A stretch of DNA of 64,000 bases from Artemia franciscana. Taxonomy: Eukaryota > Arthropoda > Branchiopoda > Anostraca > Artemiidae. The stretch spans positions 124,001 to 188,000 of the forward strand of contig NC_088873.1 of the NCBI RefSeq assembly GCF_032884065.1, given 5' to 3'. Shown piece after piece: positions 11,626-23,229 of the stretch (positions are counted from its first letter, which is position 1; each line of letters begins with the position of its first letter). The notes beneath the pieces are model-generated. The model was not told the DNA's origin. It did no database searches and was given only the letters and a program-made list of their open reading frames with translations. Both the position numbers and the translations under genes were made by a program.

Positions 11626-13288
11626 CAGAGGCACCATTTGGGGGGGGGGGGCAAATGCCCACCCCCGATTTTCCAGGGGGCCCAAGCTTCCACCAAAGAA
11701 GGTCCTTTGCCGGCCATAATAATAACACTATTTTTTATTAACCATTGTAAACTTTGAATGCAGGTTAGATACATAATCTAATTCTCAAGTTCTGTCAAAT
11801 GCCCGTTTCCTAGATGATTATAATAATATTATAAATTCTGAATATTTGCAGTAATTCCTCTAAGTTGACAGAATAAAATAGGTCAGTTCCTGGCCTATCA
11901 TGATGGAATCGTTCCTTGTTATCTTCCAATTGCACTACATAGAAGCAATTACGCGAGCGACGAAATTGCTGTCTGAGCAACTCCATGCCGTCGCCGTGAA
12001 CTTGGTTATTTCTCGATCGCGCACCCTGATTCAGGCTACAAGAAGCAAACTCACCGACCTGCGTTCAGATGCTTCATTTGTATCTCTTTTCAGGAAGGCT
12101 AAAGAGTTTGAAACAGAACTCGAAATTGAAGTACCTTCTGTGAATAGACCCGGGACTAGACTCTCCTCTGTTGGTCAGAAAGGACGACCTTGAAGAATTC
12201 AAAAGATCACCAAGCATCGGAAACAATTTGTGACAACTTTGACGCTAGGAGAGAATTTCATCGAATCTGGAAATTGGACTACTACTTTGGCGGATGAAAT
12301 GAAGCAAGAATACTTCAAAACTTTTGACCGTCTTCTAGCCGAATTTGACAGAAGGTTCACAGATAACTTGCCAGTGCTGACTACGCTCGAAGCCTTGGAT
12401 CCAAGCTCAACCAGGTTTATGGACACAGAGCTGCTCGAACTTTTCTCTTCTCTTTACGGCGAGCTGGATATCGACAGCATTCTTCTCGAATCTCAAGCTG
12501 GTATTGCCAAGCGTTTCTTGCTCAATGTGGAGAAAAAGCCGGAAAACTTCTTAGACATTGTCGACCATCTTCAGGCATTACCTGTGGCTTACTCAGAAGT
12601 AATTAAAGTATTTCGTATTGCTGCCAAACTTCCTGAGGCAACAGCGAGTAATGAGCGTTTATTTTCTAGCCTAGAAATAGTGAAAAACTACCTGCGGTCT
12701 ACTACAGGAGACAATCGTCTCAGTCACCTCCTTTTGATATTTCCAGAGAAGGATTTAGCAAAAAATTTGAACAACAACCAGCTTGTTGACGATTTTGCAA
12801 AGATGAAAGCTCGGCGGTTCCCGAAATGTTGTTATATTTTTTTTTTCTTGGAATGTTTTTCCTTTTTGTAAATATATTTGATCTGGAAGATTTCTACTGA
12901 AGGGACACTGAGATTTTGGTTACAACCCTCAGTATAACAATGAAGGTTACTTTCACCGACTATTGTTTACTTAAATAAGAAAGTTTCTCGCTGAGGAATG
13001 CCAGCCTGTAGTCTGGTTGAATTTTCCACTTTCAGTTTAATCACTTAACCTCGTTGATAGTATTCTTCGTTGTTATAATTAATCTTAGAGGTCAGTGTGG
13101 CTGAGTTCCACATTTGGTTACAGTATATTTCCAAGCAACACACGGGTGCTGAAAATGCATTTTTACTTAGAATATTCGATCAATGTGCTGCCAAAACCCG
13201 GATTTTTCTTACGCGACACAAAGTGAATCGGGGGGGGGGCAGATGGAGTTCCTGCCCACCGCAAGATTTGGCCCAAATAGCGCCTCTG
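11626..13288 (+). mobile_element. hAT-superfamily DNA transposon, 1,663 bp
   Basis: The left end cagaggcaccatttggg and the right end (reverse complement cagaggcgctatttggg) form a 17 bp terminal inverted repeat with two mismatches. The ends fit the hAT CAGRG consensus, and an exact 8 bp target duplication flanks the element. Inside is the C-terminal part of a hAT transposase (11900-12871). G/C runs near both ends (11641-11652, 13209-13219) are subterminal. Full hAT elements are usually 2.5-4 kb, so this is an internally shortened copy that had to be mobilised by a complete relative. It sits inside a minus-strand RTE LINE. Confidence 0.93.
11900..12871 (+). pseudogene. hAT transposase C-terminal part, one in-frame stop
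   Basis: A single frame runs for 324 codons with one stop, a TGA at 12191-12193. A C-to-T change at a CpG (CGA to TGA) would explain it. The C-terminal third carries the hAT dimerisation region: ATASNERLFSSLEIVKNYLR, then TTGDNRLSHLLL, then a DDFAKMKARR-like end, as in the ZMYM1/TTF-finger-like branch. The N-terminal zinc finger and most of the catalytic DDE domain are absent, and the frame starts just inside the element. The family cuts and pastes DNA with 8 bp staggered cuts; this product could at most dimerise. The start at 11900 is simply the first ATG and may not be biological. Confidence 0.88.
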
Positions 13289-13296
13289 CTGCCCAC
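13289..13296. repeat. 8-bp target-site duplication, right
   Basis: ctgcccac follows the right hAT terminus gcctctg and matches 11618-11625 exactly. The RTE sequence resumes from here. Confidence 0.93.
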
Positions 13297-13360
13297 CTGA
13301 TCAATATTTTCATAGCCCAACGTCACCTTTTCATTATCACTTATTCATACCCAAAACCTG

Positions 13361-13787
13361 CAGGGAGATTCGCGCTACACTGAATCAAAAAAAGAAAGAA
13401 ATGAAGTATAAAGGATTTGTTGCATGGATCCCATCCACGGTACCACCCACATTATGCTAAATAGACCAAGACGGAGTGAAACAAAAAATGAAGTGGTAAA
13501 ACATTCCACCAGTCGAATAAATTGTGCTATTTTTTTATCATTATTAGTGACTTGTTAGGATTTGCTCATAATAGTCATCATATAAATGCGTAAATATGTG
13601 TTGGTTTGCGCACATTGTTGCCAAAATATGCGAGTTCTCTGTTGATGAGAAAGAACGAACATACTTCCACCGAAACACAATAGAACTCTCCGACGTGTGC
13701 GGTTGTTATATGTGATTAGTTTAGCTATCTTTTTTGAGTAGTCTATTCTTAAATTGTTGATTAACTGGATTGAGGCCTTTTTCTTGA
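13361..13787. other. region between RTE and CR1 elements
   Basis: No gene was recognised. The part nearest 13788 may be the 5' untranslated part of the CR1-like LINE that follows; no boundary or target duplication was found. Confidence 0.35.
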
Positions 13788-16700
13788 TTGATGATATTGA
13801 GTTTACATAATTTACCTGATCTTGTAAGCAGAACTAAATTGTTAGATGAAAATCCTTTTGATATAATAGATTGTATGAGGGATGTGAAGAACGATGCAGC
13901 AGTAATTTTGGAAGATAGCGCTATAAACAAATATTCATTTATGGATGATTCTATCCCCACATGCAGTAATATACGTTTTTTTAGTTTTAACTGCAGAGGT
14001 TTACTTAGTAGAATTGAGTTCACAAATGATGTAGTTAATAAAAATAAAATTGAAGCTTTAGCGGTAAGCGAAACTTTCTTAAATAATAGGAATATTAATG
14101 ATGTAATGTTTCTTGATTATAATTTTGTTCATGAGAGTAGAAAAAACCATCAGCATGGTGAATTAGGATTTATCATAAGAAAAGAGTTAAATCGAAAATA
14201 AGACGAGACCTAATGATATGGATTGTAGAAATGATTTTTGAAACGTATATTCTGGAATGTGAAGTTAATGAAAAATCAACAATTATGATATCTTTATATC
14301 GCCCACCTTCCGGAAGCGTAGATCAATTTTTGATGCAATTTGAAATTCTATTAAATAAAATATCACAAATGAATACGCAAATATTTATTTTTGGTGATTT
14401 CAACATAGACCTAATGAAAACTCAAGCAAAGCAAAATGATTCGAAGATATGAAAATTCTTAGAACTAATGCTTTGTCAAGGACTGCTCCCATCATTTTTG
14501 ACTCAAATAGATAATAAAAGAGCAACATTAATTGATAATATTTTTTCTAATAGTATTTGTTTTTCAACTTTTGTTACATTAAATGATATTTCAGATCACG
14601 GTGTGATAATTTCTGAATTTAATTTGGCCGGATCTAAAAATAAAATGTAATAAAAGAACAGGTCGTATATTAAATGATGTATCAACTGCACGTTTAATTA
14701 TTAAGCTAGGAGATATAGATTGGAAGGAGGTAGTCAGTACTGAGGATGCATACAAGGCATTGGGAATGTTTTATAAATCATTTAATGATGTTTATAATTA
14801 TATATGTCCGAAAGTTAAAAGGAAAACAAGCAAGTCAACGCCACAAAAACCATGGATATCCTCGAGACTGTTAAAATGTATTAAAGGAAAAAAATAGACT
14901 ATACATAATTAAATGCAATTATCCGTCTGATGAAAACATCCAGAAATTCAAATTGTACAAAAATACTCTGAATAGAACTTTGAGAGAAAGTGAAAGAAAA
15001 TATTGTGAGAAGAAAATATCTTCAGCTGCGTCCCTTCAGAAAATATGGGAAATCTTCCGTGAAAAATTAAGTAAGAATAAACCAAGAGCGACACCGACTT
15101 TCATTAATAATGGAAACGACGCTAATGAAGCAATTGATGAAAAAGGATATCACAAATTATTTGCTAAGCATTTCAGTAAAATTGGTGAAGAATCGGTTAG
15201 AGATCTTTTGGATGAGTCATCAGATTATTCACGATTTTTGTCCAAAAACGAAGATGAGTATCATGGATTAAAAGATTAAAAGCTATTAGTGATTAAAAGA
15301 GAGGAAATTCGGCTTCAGCAGATGATATATCGACAAATATTTTAAAGAAAATATCAGGAGTAATATATGAACCCCTTGCACATGTTATGAATACGAGTAA
15401 TAAAAATGGTGTCTTCCCTGATTTTCTGAAAAAGGCTAAAATAATCCCTATATTTAAAAAAAATGAGGCTCAAGATCCCAAAAATTTCTATTGCACTCCT
15501 TTCGCCACTGGATAAAATTTTGAAAAAATAAGGAAGCATAGAATTACATCATTTCTGGAAAAGAAATTTTTTTTCGAAGTTCCAGTTTGGTTTTTTAAAA
15601 GATAGATCGACAGAAGATGCCGTCGCTGCAACACATATTTTCATTAATGATGCTTTAGATGATGATTCTTTAGCAGCTACATTGTTTTTATATTAAGAAA
15701 GCTTTCGACACTTTAAATCACAAAATTCTATTTAAAAAACTTGAAAATACGGGAATAAGAGAAGTACCTTTAAAGTTAATTAAATCATATTTACACAATC
15801 GAAGGTTTGTGGTTGATATTGTTGGTGAGTATCCTTCAGGCACATCGAATAATAATATCGGTGTACCGCAAGGTTCAATTTTATGACCTCTATTATTCTT
15901 AATATATAAATGATCTCCCTAGATCTACTCCTGAAAATGTATTAACAATTATGTTTGTGGATGATACTGCAGCAAGTTTAAAAGCATCAACATTAGATTC
16001 ACTAAAAGAAAAACTGATGGAAGTTGCAAAATCAATCATAAATTGGTTGCAAATTAACAAACTTGTCTCTAATTTTGATAAAACAGAATTTATTGTTTAT
16101 GGAAAATCAAATCAAAAGTTGACAAATCTTTCTCTTAATAAATTACCATTGATAATAATCATGAAATCAAAAGAATATACACAGAAAAATATTCAGGTAT
16201 CGTTTTTGACCCTACCATGAATTCTAAAACACATATTTCGTTGTTGAGACTAAAATTATCAAGAAACATAGGTATGTTCCACCGACTTAAATTTTTATTC
16301 TCATATAAGGTTCTAAGAATCCTATATTTTTGCCTAATTGATGCACACCTCCAATATTGCTCAGGTATATTTTTGCTGACTTATCATTCACAAATTAAAC
16401 CACTACAAACCCTATAAAATAAAGCTATTCGAATTTTAGATAAGTTTTTACAACACCAGAGGAGCACAAATATCCACTCTGAAACATGTACTTCTTACCT
16501 GCTTCTAGACATAATGACTCTCACATAGAAATTTCATCTTCTATTATCTAGTTGGTTTTTTAAGATTCAGCGTGTACATAATTTCTTTTTTGACCAGAAA
16601 CTACTGTCAAAAAATCAAAATTCACTGATAACTAGATGTGTTAACCCGTATAAACTACCTCTGGTGAAAAATGAAAGATCCCGTTTCAGCCTCCGGTATG

Positions 16701-16816
16701 TGATCCCATCAATAGCCAACAAATATTCACTAAATAAATTTGTTGAGTTACCAAAAGGATCTTTCAAGAGACGATTAAGTTATATAATGGAATCTGCTTG
16801 CAATTACGGTTGGTAA
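13788..16816 (+). pseudogene. CR1-like LINE endonuclease/reverse transcriptase ORF2
   Basis: The order is complete but broken by frameshifts and stops. The APE endonuclease lies at 13975-14645: SFNCRGLLSRIEF, LAVSETFL, SLYRPPSG, FIFGDFNIDL, then TLIDNIFSNS and ISDHGVII, with the catalytic GDFN and SDH residues visible. The linker 14650-15280 includes KPWISSRLLK. The RT domain is at 15300-16200: SASADDISTNILKK, FPDFLKKAKIIPIFKK, FQFGFLKDRSTEDAVAA, VPQGSIL, then the catalytic MFVDDTAA at 15951-15974 and INKLVSNFDKTEF. The C-terminal tail has LIDAHLQYCSG and finally NKFVELPKGSFKRRLSYIME, ending at the stop 16814-16816. Its family copies itself by nicking target DNA and priming reverse transcription. 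This is the longest LINE in the window. Confidence 0.9.
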
Positions 16817-17055
16817 ATAATTTTTTTTTTTATTTTGGCCTTCCTCTACTTTCTCCACCCGAAATACCCTCATTAAAGATACTTTTTTTTTAATTTTATT
16901 GATGTAATAGTGGCTCATTTTTTGTTTGTTCTGTATGAATGAGGATTGTTAGTTTTGTTTATATATTTTGCCCAGCAGTCTTGCTTGTCTCTCCATTTGG
17001 GCAAGTCGAAGATTTTGATGAATATGAATTTTTGAATAAATGAATCTGAATCTCT
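16817..17055 (+). repeat. 3' untranslated tail of the CR1-like LINE
   Basis: After the ORF2 stop, a T-rich region ends in short direct repeats (gaatatgaatttttgaataa, then gaatctgaatctc). CR1/L2-type elements commonly end in a short tandem repeat rather than poly(A), which fits this position as the 3' end. Confidence 0.6.
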
Positions 17056-17215
17056 ATCTCAAGACGTTTTCAAGACATTTTTCTTCAAGACAATGTAAGA
17101 AGTATTTTAGGCCTTTTTTTTCAAGACATTTTTTTAAACGTTTCAATACATTTCAAGACGTTTTTAACATATTTTCTTTAAGGTGTTTTTCTTCATGTTT
17201 TCTTTAGTTCTTGCG
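17056..17215. repeat. degenerate minisatellite of tttcaagac-type units
   Basis: tcaagacattttt and close variants recur about six times at irregular 15-35 bp spacing. There is no coding potential. Confidence 0.55.
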
Positions 17216-17814
17216 TAATAGGAAATATTTACAATTGTTAAAGATGACGTATTCACACATGACTTGCTTCTTCAGTGCCTGTGGGGAATCCCCACTTTTA
17301 ACTGAGGAGGAATGTCATATAATACTTTAAGTGATTTTTTTCTTTCAAGACGAATTCCTCAGGAAAATTTTATATTCCAAAGATTTTTTCGCCAAAAGGA
17401 TTTGAAGGGGTAGTTCCTTCCAATAGAATGGAAGCCTAGACAGCTGAACCTGCAATCTTTTTCTAATATTATAATTTAGGATATAGATCCTACAAAATAA
17501 CCTATTCGGCGCAAGGATTACGTGTTTCCTATGACTGCAATACTTGATATGCAAAGGGGAAAATCAATTACTAAAGTACGGATAAATTTTAAGTGCACCT
17601 CCATGCTAAGTAATGCTTTAGAAGCGTATTATAGACCAAGAAAAAGTGATTCTTCACTTCATAGCGATACAATTCGGGGGAGGGGGATCCGTCTTAGAGA
17701 ATTTCTAGAGATGTTTTAATAGAGAATGATCTAAGGTTGCTCAAAACATAGAAATCTGGGGGTGCAAGACAAGTGTTAATTCAATATTTTGTTCAATTTT
17801 TCTTGGTATTGCTT
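17216..17814. other. unassigned stretch
   Basis: Short opposing frames near 17345-17719 show no domain or compositional sign of coding. I see no RNA gene or repeat boundary. Confidence 0.35.
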
Positions 17815-19545
17815 TCTCTCAGTTCCCAGCCTGTGACACTCAATGGCTAACACACAGAACCCTCTAGAAGGCATTGCTGTACTTATGGCCTTTTTCAGGC
17901 ATTTTCCTGCAAAACTTTCGTTTACACTGGAATCGATCATTTAAATTTAATAAAAAAAAACATTAGCATTTCTTCTGATGACTCATAGCAATTGAGCCCA
18001 GATTGGCACAATGTATTACCCTAGATGACACCCTCTTGGGGCGAATTATCATACATAAAGGTTTTCCAACCTTTGCCTTTCAAAAATAAATTTATAAACT
18101 AAAAAATGGTCATTGTTTTTATTTGAACAGCGGAAACCCTTCATTTCATTGCTAGGCTGCGATGTTCCATGGTAATTCCCGACTTGTGTCAGTGAATGGC
18201 TGACACAAGGCATCCTCTAGCAGGCGTTATCGCACACATGCCATTTGTCGGGTATTTTCATGCAAAAATATTCGTTCAGACTAGAATCAATCGTTCAAAC
18301 TGAATAAAACAAATTCTCAATAGCATTTGTTCTGGCCACGATGACACCTTCAGGGTGCACATAATCACGGCAAAGGGTTTTTTAAACTTTTTCTCTCAAA
18401 AATAAATTTATAAACCAAAAAAGACCAGTTTTTTTATTTGAACAGCCTAAAACCTAACAGTTCATTATTAGATTGTAGTGTCCCATGCCAATTCTTAGGC
18501 TGTGACACTCAATGGCTGACACAAAGCAACCTCTAGCACCCCTTCATCATTTCTAAGGCATTTTCAGACATTATCTTGATAAATATTAAGCTTTAACTCT
18601 ATTGGTTCCTGTTTTCATTAGCAAACCCCTTCGTGGTGCTCCCCCCAAAAAATACAAACATTTCATACCAAGAAGACATTATGCAGCTGCCCCGCTTGGC
18701 ATCTTTGGTACCCGCCATCATCATTTAAGCGTTTTCTGACGTTTGAATACCCCGATGGATATTTTTTATTTATTTTTGTTTATATTATTCTCTGTCAATT
18801 CCTAGCCTGTGCCACACTTTTAAATGCCCTCGGCCACTCTCTAGCACCACTTCATTATTCCTAAGACATTTTACAGATATTTTCTTGCTAAAAATCACGC
18901 ATTAGATCCATTGCTTTGTGTTTTCGTATCCCAACCCTCCATGATACAAAATGTCAATTCACACCACCTTGCAAAACTATTACTTACCCTCAGGCACCCA
19001 CTACCACCCCTCATCAGTCCTAAGACAGTTTCCAGATATGTTCTTGTTAAAAATAACCCGTTAAATCCATTGCTTCATGTTTTTGAAACCCAACACTTCG
19101 TGATACACCATGTCAATTCACACCACCATGCCACACTAGTAATGACCCTATGGCATCTTTCATCAACCCCAAAGAATTTTCCAGATATTTTCTTGTTAAA
19201 AATCATGCATTAAATCCATAGGTTGTGCTCCTTGCATACCAACCCTCCGTCATACACCAAGTCACACAATTCCGGTACCGCCAATTCCGATCCAATTTCC
19301 AAAAATTACAAGAGTTTGTATGCGACTGCTTCCGTGGTAATCCACGACAGGCAAATAGCGTCCCTCGTAAATTATCGCAAATTATCATGCCTGAGGGTTT
19401 TTCAACCTTCTAATAAAAAAAATAGCTTTACAAACTAAAAGTGGCCATTGGTTTTTTTTATTGGACAGCAAAAACTCATTTCATTACAAGATTGTAATTT
19501 TCCATGGTATTTCCAAGCCTCTGACACTGAATGGCTAGCATATGG
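17815..19545. repeat. tandem field of diverged 310-360 bp units with 150-160 bp sub-units
   Basis: The anchor tgtgacactcaatggct (and variants) recurs near 17830, 18187, 18500 and 19512. Each is followed by caccctctagc-like text and by 'aaaaataaatttataaac'. From 18860 to 19200 a shorter sub-unit marked by cagatattttcttg recurs near 18873, 19033 and 19183, with gtcaattcacaccac. The repeat seems to have expanded at two scales. Open frames inside (for example 18911-19213) follow the unit structure and are not convincing genes. Confidence 0.65.
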
Positions 19546-19552
19546 CACCCTC

Positions 19553-21115
19553 TTGCAAAGCACTTCTTGCAAAACAAAAGAAATTATTCTTACAAAACAA
19601 AAAATACATAAAAAGAAAAAATAGATTGTTCTTACAAAATACAAAGTACTTCTTACAAAACTAAAAATACTTTTTACAAGGCAAAAAAAGATTCTTACAA
19701 AACAAGGGTCCTATATCCTAGACAATCACAAACTGTTTTTACAAAATACAAATACTTGCTACAAAGTGAAAATGCATCCCAAACAATCACAAACTCTTCT
19801 TACAAAATACAAAATACTTGTTACAAAATACAAAATACTTGTTACAAAATACAAAATATTTATTACAAAAGAATAAATCTTAAAAAGAAAAAAATCCTAC
19901 AAAACAAAAAGACACCCCAAAAGATCAAAAATTCTTCTTAGGAAGCAAAAATAATTCCTACTAAATGAACACACATCCTAAACAATCACAAATTCTTCTT
20001 ACAAAATATAAAATACTTGTTACAAAAAAATTACTTCTTACAAAACAAAAATGCATCTTGAGAAATCAAAAATTCTTCTTACATCATACAAAATGCTTCT
20101 TGCGAAACAAAAAAAAATCCTACAAAACAAAACTACACCCCAAAAGATCACAAATTGTTCTTACAAAATACAAAATGCTTCTTACAATACAGACAATAAT
20201 TCTTACAAAAAAAACATCCTAAGGAATCAAAATTCTTCTTACGAAGCAAAAATAACGCTTAGAAAACACATCCTAAGCAATCACAAACGGTTCTTACAAA
20301 ATATATCCTATAAAATCAGAGATTGTTCTTACAAAAACAAAATACTTGTTACAAAACAAAAAATACTCCTTACAAAGTAAAAATAATTTTTACAAAACAA
20401 AAATATATCCGAAACGATCTCAAACGGTTCATACAAAATACAAAATTCTTCTTAAATCATACAAAATACTTCTTACTAAACAAAACATAAGTATTACAAA
20501 ACAAAAAAATTAACAAAACGGTTCTAACAAAATACAAAATACATAGCCTACTAAAAATCAGATCTTTTCTTACAAAATACTTATTGCAAAACAAAAAATA
20601 CTTCTTAAAAGGGAGAAATAGTTCTTACAAAACAAAAATACATTCTAACAATCACAAATTGTTCTTACAATATACAGAATACTTATTACAAAACGATTAA
20701 ATACTTCTTACAAAACAAATACAATTCTTACAAAATAAACATAAATCCTAAAAGATCACAAATTCTTCTTATAAAATACAAAATACTTCTATGAAACAAA
20801 AAATAATTCTTACAAAAAGAAAATGCATCCTAACAATCACAAACTGTTCTTACAAAATACACAATACTTATTGCAAAACAATTAAATACTTCTTACAAAA
20901 CAAATAAAAATCTTACAAATCAAACAGAAAACCCTGAAAGAACATAAATTCTTCTTACAAAATGCAATATACTTCTTACAAAACAAAAATAATTCTTACA
21001 AAACAAAAATATATACAAAACAATCACAAATTCTTATTAAAAAACCAAAAATAATTCCTGCAAAACAAATATACATCCTAAAAAAATCAAAGATTGTTCT
21101 TAAAAAATGTCATAT
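19553..21115. repeat. 1.56 kb minisatellite of cttacaaaatacaaaatact-type units
   Basis: The whole stretch is built from variants of 'ttcttacaaaacaaaaata' and 'cttacaaaatacaaaatact', about 18-40 bp each, with periodic insertions such as 'catcctaaacaatcacaaa'. The frames at 19756-20380 are repetitive (YKIQNTCYKIQN-like) and follow from the unit. No flanking gene explains it. Confidence 0.85.
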
Positions 21116-21555
21116 TCCTATTGCTGCCATCCATTCATTTTCACTCATAGATGACGATACGTTTTGTCTATCTTAGGTGTTTGGAGTTAGAGACAGATGA
21201 AGTGGGAAATTATCAAGATTCAAATCTTTGTACTCTAGTTATGTTCATCTAGGTTCACTTCGCGTGCCCCGCTGTTAAAGATCACCACGAAGTCAACACA
21301 TCTAATGCTTCCTGCCATGCAGAAGCTACTAATTTTGGCACTTGTTGTTCTTCCTTCCCAATACGATTACTCCTTGAAAATCCTTCCAAATACAAGACTC
21401 AATGCTCGTACAGCTTCAATTTGGAGCTCCAAGAGCTCCAAATCTGGTAGTTTCTCCATAAATCTTTCTCCCTTCTCAAACGATTCTCCATGTCAATCCA
21501 GAGCCTTGAAATAATTTAAAATTCTTATACAAGACCCCGTCTTGAATATGATTGC
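21116..21555. other. unassigned stretch before LINE tail
   Basis: No domain is recognised. It could contain a diverged upstream part of the LINE that becomes recognisable at 21560. Confidence 0.3.
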
Positions 21556-21559
21556 CCTG

Positions 21560-22085
21560 TCTGGAATTCAAATACCTTGGAAGCATAGTGGAGAATACGG
21601 GATCAGCGTTTAAAGAAATAATGACCATTATTGGCTCAAGCGCATATTGAAGTCGAAAAATTACTCGATCCGGCCTAGATTATGCCTGTTCAACAGCAAC
21701 GCCATCCTGGCCCTCCTTTACGCAGCCAAAACCTCGAGTTTGAACCAGTAACAGGAAAGTGAATCCTTGCATTCAAGAATAATTGTCTTCAAAGAATTCT
21801 AAATTTTCATTGGTTAGACAGAATCACAAATGAAAAAGTCGCAAACTTTCCAACCAGCCTCTAGTGACAGATATCATTAGGGCTCGGAGGTGGAGATACT
21901 TGGGCCACGTTCTCCGAATGCAGGACACTCAGATCCCAAAAGACACTTTACATTGGCACCCAAACGGTAGCCGAAGACGGGGAAGACCTTGGAACACTTT
22001 GCTTCGAACATACAAGTCTGATCTGCGTAGTATCCATGCTTCTCTTCAACTCGATTGGGAACACATATGCGGACAGGCTTTCTTA
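21560..22085 (+). pseudogene. LINE ORF2 C-terminal fragment
   Basis: The reading YLGSIVENTGSAFKEI near 21575-21625 and, after a frame change, RRWRYLGHVLRMQD (21888-21929), NGSRRRGRPWNTLLRTYKSD and LDWEHICGQAF match the thumb and C-terminal tail of RTE/SR2-like LINE reverse transcriptases. RT catalytic boxes are absent. At about 22085 it abuts Penelope-like sequence without a recognisable end. Confidence 0.75.
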
Positions 22086-22300
22086 AAAATGACAATTTTG
22101 ATTCAACTCTGACCCAGCACATATACGAAAATCCTAATCATTTAGTTCTTTTTGAAGAGGCAACTATAATATCTACCCTAAAAGGCCTACCGCAATCTTT
22201 TAAAGAGGCAATTGAGACAAAAAAAATATATAAACAGAAATTTGCCTAGAGACACGCGAGATATTTTCTTAAGCCCAATTTATAACAACTTAATATTTCA
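22086..22300 (+). pseudogene. Penelope-like element, end of GIY-YIG endonuclease domain
   Basis: TQHIYENPNHLVLFEEATI, then LPQSFKEAIETKK, then, after a frameshift, RDTRDIFLSPIYNNL resemble the last part of the GIY-YIG nuclease that ends Penelope-like polyproteins (target-histidine region, FE-A segment, R..EAIE). The nuclease N-terminus is absent. A Penelope RT N-terminus follows at 23230, so nuclease end precedes RT start, as in head-to-tail tandem copies. Confidence 0.5.
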
Positions 22301-23229
22301 AGACTCTATCAATATTTTTGCCAAGTCTAATTTAAGACAGCCTGTCCACATATCTAATGAAAGCCAAAATTGTAGACAGGCAAAATCTGTTGCAAGGCAA
22401 AGGATACTTTATTCAGTCTAACTGGTAACTTCACTTTCATTGATCTCAGGTTGGTTTAGTTTTTGATTAAGTGTATTTTCTCCTCTTGCATAGTTCACTT
22501 CGGGGGGTCAGATTTTGTGGTTGTTTTTTTTCTGTTTTTTTTTTAGCACTGAGGACGACTTGGCGGAGGTGCTTGTCGAAATATTTGCTTGATTTTTGTC
22601 TTTCATACTTGCTGCTGACTGACAAAATCCTCGTTTTTTCACCTATTTGATTTTTTTTTCTTTTCATTTATTATTCCTTTTCTTGATTTCGTATGTCATG
22701 CATAGCCAGTATGGTCTCAGGACGCATTAACGTCAAGCTTATGGGGAGCATTTGACCAATATTGTTTTAGGTTTTCTTAATTGTTTTAAAAAACACGCAA
22801 ATCTTATTTGACAATTCAATTTCTTAGAAACTTGCAAAAGAAATAGAATTCTTCCTCCTTCTCTACGTTACAATTTACACTTAGGTACACAATCTGAAGG
22901 TTCGTTTATCCAGAGAATGGCTTTCAAAACTCTAACATATCTTTTAAAAGATCTCAGAATCAAAAGATAATAATAAAATTATCTAATTTCAAATCTTTAC
23001 TATATCAGACTTTATCCGTTCCAGATTTTTTCCAAATTATAAATATCTCACAAAGGTCTTTCCGACAAGTTTTCAATTTAGCGAAAACTCCCTTATCAGA
23101 AAATTTTTAAACTCGCAACATTTTCAACAAACACGGATTTTCTTCCTAGATTTTGTCCTGGCCCTCCTTTGGAAAATCTATCCTATTAGGTTTTCACACC
23201 CAGGGAGCTAAGTATTCTATCAAAAGGAC
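22301..23229 (+). other. possible Penelope pseudo-LTR region
   Basis: This lies between the nuclease end and the RT start. It contains a hammerhead-like core (22549-22581) and T-rich tracts. Penelope-like elements carry pseudo-LTRs with hammerhead motifs in this position; that is family knowledge, and the assignment here is inference. Confidence 0.35.
22549..22581 (+). ncRNA. hammerhead-like motif
   Basis: ctgagga (22549-22555) is followed by an imperfect stem (cgac ... gtcg) and gaaa (22578-22581), the spacing of a hammerhead core between CUGANGA and GAAA. Stems I and III were not traced, and the first stem-II pair would be C-C if G is kept as the conserved G12. Two similar motifs lie at 27157 and 37892. 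Confidence 0.3.

Larger units (their letters stand above)
11105..13360 (-). pseudogene. second RTE-like LINE copy, split by a hAT element
   Basis: On the minus strand, 13360-13289 reads LGMNK..NEKVTLGYENIDQVG and is interrupted by the hAT transposon. It resumes at 11625 with SFTYLGSIVIQDGGSSENVK and then, as a 116-codon frame 11455-11105, VVKYESEAWALRKADEDLLD, RLTDGISNSRLYEKY and IKERLRWLVHVFRVKDDRLPK. It is collinear with the plus-strand copy (9080-9560) at protein and DNA level. Only the thumb and C-terminal part are present. The 3' boundary near 11190 changes into unrelated sequence with a duplicated cgtattgtag. Confidence 0.88.

Noticed and set aside
19553..21115. CRISPR-like array
   Set aside because: Units are adjacent and drifting, with no constant repeat/unique spacer alternation, in a eukaryotic TE-rich setting.
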